Shown here piece by piece: positions 6,762 to 11,551 of a stretch of 11,551 bases of DNA. The DNA is from an uncultured Eubacterium sp. (lineage in GTDB: Bacteria; Bacillota; Clostridia; Peptostreptococcales; Anaerovoracaceae). Position 1 is the first letter of the stretch. Every line of letters begins with the position of its first letter. Where the stretch lies: assembly GCA_946614405.1 (NCBI GenBank), contig CAMOGZ010000023.1, forward strand, positions 1 through 11,551. The letters run 5' to 3'. Below the pieces are notes generated by a model, which had not been told where the DNA came from, did no database searches, and was given only the letters and a program-made list of their open reading frames with translations. A program made the translations under genes and the position numbers.

Positions 6762-7961
6762 TCACCTCACATTCCCGTCGATACCCAGTTCCTTCATGAC
6801 CTGAAAGAATCCCGGATAGGATTTTGCCACTGCGTTCTTTCCATTTATTATCACATTATGATCCGTCAAAAGGGACATCACCGCCGCCATCATGACGATG
6901 CGGTGATCCCCTGCTCCGTCCACGCATCCTCCGGAAAGAGGGCTGCCGGATGCTCCCTGAATCCGGATCCGGTCCTCTCCTTCCTCTGCATCTGCTCCCA
7001 GATCTCTCAGGCAAGATACGATGCTTCGGATCCGGTCACTTTCCTTCAGCCGCAGCCGTCCCGCTCCTGTGATCCATGTCTCGCCCTCCGCGAAGGCTCC
7101 CAGCACTGCGATGGCAGGCGCCAGGTCCGGTACGTCAGAAACATCGATGGTCTGGCCCACCAGCCGGGAAGGCTTTGTGACCAGGATATCCTGCTCCATG
7201 GACACCTCTGCGCCGAAGGCACGTGCAATGTCCACGATCCTGCGGTCGCCCTGGCAGGAGTCCATATCCAGGCCCCGGATCCCCAGGGGTTCGCTGCCGA
7301 TGGCTCCGGCACAGATCCAGAATGCCGCGCCGGACCAGTCTCCCTCTACGGTAAGATCGCCCGGGCTCTGGTACTTCTGGGGACCTGCGATCCGGTAGAT
7401 CGTCTCCCCCGGGTGCTTTTCCGCATCCCAGAGGATCCCGAAACGCCTGAGCACATCCAGGGTAATGTCCACGTAGCCTGCGGACTCCAGGTTCCCGGTG
7501 ATCCGGATGCTGCTGTCCCCCGCAAGCAGAGGCAGCGCCATCAAAAGCCCCGTGATGAACTGGGAGGACACATTCCCCGGGATCGTGTACTGTCCCGGCC
7601 GGAGCATCCCTCCGGTCTCAAGGGGACTTGTGCCCTGGGGGCCGAGCTTCATGCCGTGGGCCGCAAGTTCCTCGTACAAAGGCGACAAAGGCCGCTCTGT
7701 CAGCCTCCCTCTGGTCTCAAACCGGGCCTTCTTTCCCAGGGCTCCTGCGATGGGAAGAAGAAACCGGAGAGTGGACCCGCTCTCCCCGCAGGGAAGCACC
7801 GGCGCAGGATCCGCCAAAGCCTTGACGCAGGCCCTGGTGGCATTGATATCGTCTGAGGGGTAGTCGCAGAGCACGCTGCCCTTTCCGGCCAGTGCCGCCG
7901 CGATCAGCTCCCGGTGTGCATATGATTTGGATGGTATGATATCGATTGTTTTCACGATCAT
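6762..7961 (-). CDS. aroA: EPSP synthase (3-phosphoshikimate 1-carboxyvinyltransferase)
   Basis: This enzyme transfers enolpyruvyl from PEP to shikimate-3-phosphate (step 6). The protein is 399 residues long and monomeric in known members. Active-site positions by eye (E. coli number): Lys12 (K22) in PSKSYAHR, Gly62 (G96) in CGESGSTLRF, Arg90 (R124) in RLTERPL, Gln134 (Q171), Asp279 (D313) in PDLAP, Glu307 and Arg310 (E341, R344) in LKESDRI, Arg354 (R386) in DHRIVM and Lys380 (K411) in NAVAKSYPG. The N-terminus begins close to the lysine motif. The ATG at 7961 overlaps the tyrA stop in ATGA, but GGAG is only 1 nt away. The GTG at 7955 would have a better 7-nt spacing, so the true start may be two codons later. 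A start at 8045 would overlap tyrA by 88 bp with no family similarity and is rejected. Confidence 0.95.
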   Translation of the reverse strand: MIVKTIDIIPSKSYAHRELIAAALAGKGSVLCDYPSDDINATRACVKALADPAPVLPCGESGSTLRFLLPIAGALGKKARFETRGRLTERPLSPLYEELAAHGMKLGPQGTSPLETGGMLRPGQYTIPGNVSSQFITGLLMALPLLAGDSSIRITGNLESAGYVDITLDVLRRFGILWDAEKHPGETIYRIAGPQKYQSPGDLTVEGDWSGAAFWICAGAIGSEPLGIRGLDMDSCQGDRRIVDIARAFGAEVSMEQDILVTKPSRLVGQTIDVSDVPDLAPAIAVLGAFAEGETWITGAGRLRLKESDRIRSIVSCLRDLGADAEEGEDRIRIQGASGSPLSGGCVDGAGDHRIVMMAAVMSLLTDHNVIINGKNAVAKSYPGFFQVMKELGIDGNVR

Positions 7962-8821
7962 TCTCCATTCAGCTGGGCCGGTCCGCACTTCTGCAGAACC
8001 GCCGTCTTGGCGTTCTTTCCTTCTGCCAGAAGTTCCTCCAGCCACTGCCTGTCGTCGGCCTCGATGGCCTCTTCATACCGCTGCAGCTGATTGATCAGCC
8101 CGCGGATCTCCCTAATCAGGTAATCCTTGTTCTCCAGGAACAGCTCTGACCACATCTTCTCATCCAGGTAAGCAACTCTGGTGAAGTCCTGATAACTTCC
8201 GGCGGAGATCATCTGGCTGTCCACCAGGGCGGTGTCGCTCTTGATGAATCCGTTGGATACGATGTGAGGCATCTGGGAGGTGAAGGCGATGACTTTGTCG
8301 TGCTCGTCGGCGGTGGTGACTCCCACACGGCCGAAGCCCGCCAGCATGATCATGCCCTTCACTTTCATGAGAAGCTCTATGTCGTCCCGCTTCTCCGGCA
8401 CCAGGATAAACGGTGCGTTGCGGAACAGGTCATCACTGGAATGTTTGAATCCGCCCCGTTCTTTACCTGCCATGGGATGGCCTCCCATGTAAGTGAACCC
8501 ATATTGCCGGGCGATGGGAAAACACCGCTCACAGACGTAGCGCTTGGTTCCGCAACAGTCGATGACTATGGCGTCCTTGCGGATGAGGGGCGCGTGCTCC
8601 TCGATCCAGTCCGCCGCCTTCGCCGGGGTGATGGCCACCATGATCAGGTCGCATTCCCCGATCCTCTCGTCGGTGAGAAGGCCGTCTACGGCCTCTGCCA
8701 TCTGCGCAAACTGATTCACCAGGTCATCGGCGTCATAGCCGTATACCGTGACGCCGGCCTTCTTGTATGATTTCGCCAGGGATCCTCCGATGAGTCCCAG
8801 GCCAACGACTCCTACTTTCAT
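7958..8821 (-). CDS. tyrA: Prephenate dehydrogenase
   Basis: This enzyme oxidatively decarboxylates prephenate to 4-hydroxyphenylpyruvate with NAD(P)+, committing flux to Tyr. In its 287 residues the N-terminal Rossmann loop VGLGLIGGSLA is followed by DCCGTK, the substrate segment GGHPMAGKERGG, and HDKVIAFTSQMPH, where Gln replaces the more usual His of SHLPH. There is no C-terminal ACT domain, so allosteric control may be limited. It is also unfused to a chorismate mutase, so it depends on prephenate from elsewhere in the operon. The ATG overlaps the aroF stop and the TGA overlaps the aroA start, both as 4-bp ATGA junctions. Confidence 0.94.
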   Translation of the reverse strand: MKVGVVGLGLIGGSLAKSYKKAGVTVYGYDADDLVNQFAQMAEAVDGLLTDERIGECDLIMVAITPAKAADWIEEHAPLIRKDAIVIDCCGTKRYVCERCFPIARQYGFTYMGGHPMAGKERGGFKHSSDDLFRNAPFILVPEKRDDIELLMKVKGMIMLAGFGRVGVTTADEHDKVIAFTSQMPHIVSNGFIKSDTALVDSQMISAGSYQDFTRVAYLDEKMWSELFLENKDYLIREIRGLINQLQRYEEAIEADDRQWLEELLAEGKNAKTAVLQKCGPAQLNGE

Positions 8822-9834
8822 TTTACGACCTCCCTGATTTTTCTGACTCTCTCCATGGTCTCCTCAAACTGCTTGGGCGTCAGGGACTGTGCGCCGTCGC
8901 ACAGTGCCATAGGCGGATTGTTGTGGACCTCGATCATCAGTCCGTCTGCCCCGCCTGCCGTAGCCGCCATAGCCATGGGCTCCACCAGGTTTGCGTGACC
9001 TGTGGCATGGCTGGGGTCCACCACCACCGGAAGGTGTGTCAGGTCGTGGAGGACAGGGATCACCGACAGATCCAGAGTATTTCTGGTGTATGTCTCGAAG
9101 GTGCGGATCCCTCGTTCACAAAGGATCACGTTCTCGTTTCCGCCGCTCATGATGTACTCCGCACTCATGAGAAGCTCCTTGATGGTATTGGCCAGTCCTC
9201 TCTTCAGAAGGATGGGCTTGTCACAGTGTCCCAGCTCCTTCAGAAGTTCAAAGTTCTGCATGTTCCGGGCGCCCACCTGAATCACGTCCACGTCGCAGAA
9301 CAGATCCAGATGATCCTGGTTCATGATCTCTGTAACGATGGGAAGTCCGGTGGCCTTCTTGGCTTCCAGAAGGAGCTTCAGCCCTTCTGCCTTCAGCCCC
9401 TGAAAATCATAGGGCGAGGTCCTGGGCTTGAATGCGCCGCCCCGCAGCATGGTGGCTCCTGCGGCCTTCACCGCCTGGGCGACCTCGATGATCTGATCCT
9501 CGGTCTCCACCGAGCAGGGTCCTGCGATCACAGCGAAGTGTCCTGCGCCGATCGTAGCCTCTGTGGAATCGGTTCCACCGATGGTGATCATGGAATCTTC
9601 CGGGTGGAACTTGCGGTTTGCCTTCTTGAAGGGTTCTTCAATAAGGACGACCCGGTCCACGATGTCCAGAAGCTCCAGCATCTCCACATCGATCCGGCTG
9701 GTATCCCCGATGAGACCCAGCACCACCTGATCTCCGTCCATGTACTCATTGACTCTGAGACCCTGGTCCTCGAACCAGCGGATCAGCATTTTCTTTTGTT
9801 CTTCTGTCGTACCGGTTTTTAAAATTGTAACCAT
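8818..9834 (-). CDS. aroF: DAHP synthase (3-deoxy-7-phosphoheptulonate synthase), class I-beta with N-terminal regulatory domain
   Basis: This is the first committed enzyme of the shikimate pathway: PEP plus erythrose-4-phosphate to DAHP. In the 338 residues, roughly 1-75 look like the ferredoxin-like domain found in Thermotoga-type enzymes, where it carries Tyr/Phe feedback inhibition. A TIM barrel follows, with VIAGPCSVE, GGAFKPRTSPYDFQG, PILLKRGL and VVDPSHATGHAN, the PEP, phosphate and metal-binding motifs of the KDO8P/DAHP family. The ATG at 9834 has GGAGGA ending 4 nt upstream; an in-frame TTG at 9846 overlaps that ribosome site and the terminator T-tract and is rejected. This is the first structural gene of the operon, directly after the attenuator terminator. 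The feedback domain and the Tyr/Phe leader would respond to the same end products. Confidence 0.95.
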   Translation of the reverse strand: MVTILKTGTTEEQKKMLIRWFEDQGLRVNEYMDGDQVVLGLIGDTSRIDVEMLELLDIVDRVVLIEEPFKKANRKFHPEDSMITIGGTDSTEATIGAGHFAVIAGPCSVETEDQIIEVAQAVKAAGATMLRGGAFKPRTSPYDFQGLKAEGLKLLLEAKKATGLPIVTEIMNQDHLDLFCDVDVIQVGARNMQNFELLKELGHCDKPILLKRGLANTIKELLMSAEYIMSGGNENVILCERGIRTFETYTRNTLDLSVIPVLHDLTHLPVVVDPSHATGHANLVEPMAMAATAGGADGLMIEVHNNPPMALCDGAQSLTPKQFEETMERVRKIREVVK

Positions 9835-9845
9835 TATTTCCTCCA

Positions 9846-9880
9846 AAATAGAATACCCCGCAGCATTTTGCTGTGGGGTA
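9846..9880 (-). terminator. Intrinsic terminator of the aro attenuator (hairpin 3:4)
   Basis: In the minus-strand RNA, UACCCC-A-CAGCA pairs with UGCUG-C-GGGGUA around an AAA loop. This gives 11 pairs with one A-C mismatch. A U-rich tail, UUCUAUUUU, follows at 9853-9845. The tail runs straight into the GGAGG ribosome site of aroF, so termination here would stop transcription just before the operon. No gene upstream on this strand needs a terminator, which marks it as regulatory. Confidence 0.85.
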
Positions 9881-9937
9881 GTGTGATCGTCTCCATGACA
9901 GGTCTGTTACGATTACCTTTCCGTACAGCAAAATGCT
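9862..9937 (-). promoter_or_regulatory. Antiterminator pairing (strands 2:3) of the aro attenuator
   Basis: Minus-strand RNA 9937-9925 (AGCAUUUUGCUGU, inside the leader peptide gene, codons 22-26) is a perfect 13-bp complement of 9874-9862 (ACAGCAAAAUGCU). The second segment is the ascending arm of the terminator. The two pairings exclude each other. About 50 nt lie between the strands and can form a small hairpin of their own (AUCGU with ACGAU, 9913-9909 with 9890-9886). Confidence 0.82.
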
Positions 9938-10002
9938 CTTCCTTCAAGAGTAAAGGAAAAGTAATAATAACCGTATTCTGCTGCAAAGGTGGTCTTCTTC
10001 AT
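9913..10002 (-). CDS. Tyr/Phe-rich leader peptide of the aro operon (29 residues)
   Basis: This short reading frame starts at ATG 10002 with GGGAG 7 nt upstream, an excellent ribosome site, and stops at TAA 9915-9913. It begins MKKTTFAAEYGYYYFSF. Tyr is at residues 10, 12, 13 and 14, and Phe at 6, 15, 17 and 24; eight of 29 residues are Tyr or Phe. By analogy with the his, trp and pheA leaders of enteric bacteria, the peptide itself should have no function; its translation would report charged tRNA-Tyr and tRNA-Phe. A ribosome stalled at codons 10-17 covers RNA strand 1 and leaves strand 2 (codons 22-26) free to form the antiterminator. A ribosome that reaches the stop covers part of strand 2, so the terminator forms. 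Confidence 0.85.
   Translation of the reverse strand: MKKTTFAAEYGYYYFSFTLEGRAFCCTER
9924..9985 (-). promoter_or_regulatory. Anti-antiterminator pairing (strands 1:2) in the leader peptide gene
   Basis: Minus-strand RNA 9985-9975 (UGCAGCAGAAU, codons 6-10) can pair with 9934-9924 (AUUUUGCUGUA) over 11 pairs, two of them G-U. This would hide strand 2 when the leader is not translated, allowing the terminator to form. It is weaker than the 2:3 and 3:4 pairings, but it lies exactly where a ribosome stalled on the Tyr cluster would block it. Confidence 0.55.
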
Positions 10003-10026
10003 AACAGTTCTCCCATTCTTATTTGC

Positions 10027-10055
10027 AATATAAATGTAGCATAGCAGGGTGTAAA
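10027..10055 (-). promoter_or_regulatory. Promoter of the aro operon
   Basis: On the minus strand, TTTACA at 10055-10050 (5 of 6 consensus) and TATATT at 10032-10027 (5 of 6) are separated by exactly 17 bp. The predicted start is near 10020, giving a leader of about 18 nt that contains just the ribosome site of the leader peptide. An overlapping alternative is TTGCAT (10061-10056) with an extended -10, TGCTACATT, at 10041-10033. Confidence 0.75.
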
Positions 10056-10112
10056 ATGCAAGGGGATTTTTTGAACTTTTTGTTATATTTCACTATATTT
10101 TTAAGTATTATT

Positions 10113-10137
10113 TGTCCGAAAACAAAACTTTTGGACA
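10113..10137. repeat. Imperfect inverted repeat between divergent promoters (possible operator)
   Basis: TGTCC (10113-10117) and GGACA (10133-10137) form arms that continue inward as GAAAA and CTTTT with two mismatches. The half-site centres are 20 bp apart, about two helical turns. It lies between the aro promoter and the promoter of the acyl-CoA synthetase gene, so a regulator could bind here. No U-tract follows, so it is not a terminator. The regulator is unknown. Confidence 0.35.
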
Positions 10138-10162
10138 GAATGTGAAGATTCTGCGAAAAAAA

Positions 10163-10191
10163 ATGACATTTGAAATTAAGTGTGTTACAAT
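10163..10191 (+). promoter_or_regulatory. Promoter of the acyl-CoA synthetase gene
   Basis: ATGACA at 10163-10168 (5 of 6) and TACAAT at 10186-10191 (5 of 6) have a 17-bp spacer. TGT directly before the -10 makes it an extended -10 element. The predicted start is near 10198, giving a leader of about 105 nt before the ATG at 10303. Confidence 0.7.
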
Positions 10192-10223
10192 GGCTAAGAT
10201 TGAAAATGTATGGAATCAAGAAG

Positions 10224-10283
10224 GAAAGTAAACGGAACAGCGGCAGAGGAGACTCTGTCTCTTACGGATACTTTCGTTTTTTT
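10224..10283 (+). terminator. Terminator-like hairpin with T-tract in the acyl-CoA synthetase leader
   Basis: GAAAGTA (10224-10230) pairs perfectly with TACTTTC (10269-10275). Inside it a second stem, GGCAGAG (10242-10248) with CTCTGTC (10253-10259), is closed by a GAGA tetraloop of the GNRA type. Seven T residues follow at 10277-10283. Promoter plus hairpin plus T-tract could give either a free RNA of about 85 nt or an attenuator for the downstream gene. The leader also holds an open frame, ATG 10206 to TAG 10289, ending YGYFRFFA. It lacks a ribosome site and is not listed as a gene. Confidence 0.5.
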
Positions 10284-10302
10284 GCTTAGGGGGTAACTAA
10301 TA

Positions 10303-11551
10303 ATGGAAAACTACATTCAGGTACCGAGTCTCAAACCGATCTATCCTGCGAACTATCACAGAGACTTCCGGGAGATGATCCGCTATGCAGCGGACACCTA
10401 CGGTACCGACGACGCTTTTATTCTGAAGAACAAACCCAAGTCCCGCAAGGAGGCGCCTACTTACAAGCACATCTCCTTCCGGGCCTTCCGCCAGGATGTC
10501 CGCGCTCTGGGCACCGGCCTCCTGAAGTCCGGCCTCGGCGGCAAGAGGTTTGCCATCATCGGTAAGAACAGCTATGACTGGATCATCAGCTACTACGCTG
10601 TACTTTGTGGTCTGGGGACCTGCGTTCCCCTGGACAAAGGCCTGCCCTACGAGGAGCTCCACTCCTCCCTGGTCAGAAGCCATGCGGACGTGCTGATCTT
10701 CGACCCCGGCCACAAAGACCTGGCCGAAAAGCTTATCGAAGACGGAAACAGCGGCGTCACCACCTTCCTCTGCATGGAGGATCTGGAGGGATTCGAATCC
10801 TGCCAGTGGATGTGGAAGAAGGGCCTGCGGGCTTTGGGCGATGGGGACACAGAGTATGACGAGCTGCCCATCGATCCCGATGCAGTGACGATCTACCTGT
10901 TCACTTCCGGCACCACCAGCATGTCCAAGGCCGTGATGCTGTCCCAGAAGAATATCATGAGCAATCTCTACACCATGGAGAAGGTCGAGGACATCCGCCA
11001 CGGAGATATCAACATGGCGTTCCTGCCCTATCATCATACCTTCGGCTCCAGCGGCCAGTCCCTGATGATCGCCTGCGGCGTCACCACCACCTTCTGCGAC
11101 GGACTGAAATACATCCAGAAGAACCTGGTGGAATACCACGTCTCCGTCTTTGTCTGCGTACCGCTTCTCATCGAAGCCATGTACAAGAAGATCATGGCCG
11201 GGATCCGCAAGCAGGGTAAGGAAGAGAAGTTCAAGAAGGGTCTTGCCATTTCCAAACTTCTCATGAAGCTCCATATCGACGTGCGCAAGCGCCTGTTCAA
11301 GGAAGTGCTGGACCAACTGGGCGGCAACGTCCGCTACATCATCAGCGGCGCCTCCGCACTGGATCCTGAGGTGGTGGACGGATTCACCGCCATGGGCATT
11401 CAGGTGGTACAGGGATATGGCATGACGGAATCCTCACCGGTCCTTGCCGCAGAGAATCCGAAGAACATGCGGGCAGGCTCCATCGGCATGTCCATGCCGG
11501 ATGTGGAACTGCGCATCCTGGAACCCAATGAAGAAGGCATCGGCGAGCTCA
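10303..11551 (+). CDS. AMP-forming acyl-CoA synthetase (long-chain fatty acid-CoA ligase type), 5' part, cut by window edge
   Basis: This is an adenylate-forming (ANL superfamily) enzyme that activates a carboxylic acid with ATP and probably joins it to CoA. The first 416 codons are visible. The AMP-binding P-loop is TSGTTSMSKAVM (201-212), where Ser, Ser and Ala replace the Gly, Pro and Gly of the usual TSGTTGxPKGV; the lysine is kept. A later adenine/Mg motif, GYGMTESSPVL, lies at 371-381, with SGASALDP at 348-355 before it. The overall pattern resembles long-chain acyl-CoA synthetases, but the substrate cannot be read from the sequence. The C-terminal catalytic lysine domain lies beyond the window. 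The start has AGGGGG about 9 nt upstream. Confidence 0.85.
   Translation, partial: MENYIQVPSLKPIYPANYHRDFREMIRYAADTYGTDDAFILKNKPKSRKEAPTYKHISFRAFRQDVRALGTGLLKSGLGGKRFAIIGKNSYDWIISYYAVLCGLGTCVPLDKGLPYEELHSSLVRSHADVLIFDPGHKDLAEKLIEDGNSGVTTFLCMEDLEGFESCQWMWKKGLRALGDGDTEYDELPIDPDAVTIYLFTSGTTSMSKAVMLSQKNIMSNLYTMEKVEDIRHGDINMAFLPYHHTFGSSGQSLMIACGVTTTFCDGLKYIQKNLVEYHVSVFVCVPLLIEAMYKKIMAGIRKQGKEEKFKKGLAISKLLMKLHIDVRKRLFKEVLDQLGGNVRYIISGASALDPEVVDGFTAMGIQVVQGYGMTESSPVLAAENPKNMRAGSIGMSMPDVELRILEPNEEGIGEL

Noticed and set aside
7962..8045. Upstream in-frame extension of aroA starting MAGGTSGRR
   Set aside because: It lies wholly inside tyrA, has no family similarity and no ribosome site; the EPSP synthase core begins right after 7961.
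9746..9931. 61-codon minus-strand frame overlapping the aro leader and aroF start
   Set aside because: It is out of frame with both the leader peptide and aroF, runs through the terminator, and has no ribosome site of its own.
9835..10055. T-box or other tRNA/metabolite riboswitch ahead of aroF
   Set aside because: The leader is too short, has no T-box-like conserved region, and is fully explained by a translated leader peptide and three pairings.
10019..10219. 66-codon minus-strand frame in the AT-rich intergenic region
   Set aside because: It spans both promoters and the dyad, with Lys/Asn/Phe-rich composition expected from AT-rich non-coding DNA and no ribosome site.
10303..11316. Minus-strand open frames opposite the acyl-CoA synthetase
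   Set aside because: They are shadows; the plus frame has the AMP-binding motifs TSGTT and GYGMTESSP and a ribosome site.

Overview
The window reads as a piece of a chromosome from a Gram-positive, Clostridia-type bacterium, most likely Lachnospiraceae-like. This is inferred from the style of MetY, the chorismate synthase GGGHSSGRLTAPL variant, the strong AGGAG/GAGG ribosome sites, and AT-rich promoters between fairly GC-rich genes. No sequence search was run, so the taxonomy is only inferred. I see no rRNA, tRNA, CRISPR or mobile element.

Layout. (1) Positions 1-758, minus strand: 5' part of metY (O-acetylhomoserine sulfhydrylase), cut by the window edge. (2) Positions 759-847: a compact divergent promoter region whose two -35 elements overlap. 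(3) Positions 848-2724, plus strand: two overlapping YibE/YibF-family membrane protein genes; the first appears to be read from a leaderless mRNA. (4) Positions 2678-9834, minus strand: an eight-gene aromatic amino acid operon in the order aroF, tyrA, aroA, aroC, pheA, stand-alone chorismate mutase, aroE-aroK fusion, aroQ. All junctions are overlaps or gaps under 10 bp. Its end overlaps the convergent yibF-like gene by 47 bp. (5) Positions 9835-10055, minus strand: an apparent transcription attenuator ahead of aroF, made of a promoter, a 29-residue Tyr/Phe-rich leader peptide, mutually exclusive hairpins and an intrinsic terminator. (6) Positions 10056-10302: a dyad repeat, a plus-strand promoter, and a leader with a terminator-like hairpin. 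(7) Positions 10303-11551, plus strand: 5' part of an AMP-forming acyl-CoA synthetase, cut by the window edge.

How it works together. The operon encodes every step from erythrose-4-phosphate plus PEP to chorismate except 3-dehydroquinate synthase (aroB), then the Phe and Tyr branches (chorismate mutase, prephenate dehydratase, prephenate dehydrogenase). The leader peptide places Tyr and Phe codons just upstream of a 13-bp antiterminator, so scarcity of charged tRNA-Tyr or tRNA-Phe should stall the ribosome and allow readthrough into aroF. This is the most interesting element. A second notable point is that the chorismate mutase domain fused to PheA lacks four expected active-site residues, all of which the adjacent stand-alone chorismate mutase keeps.
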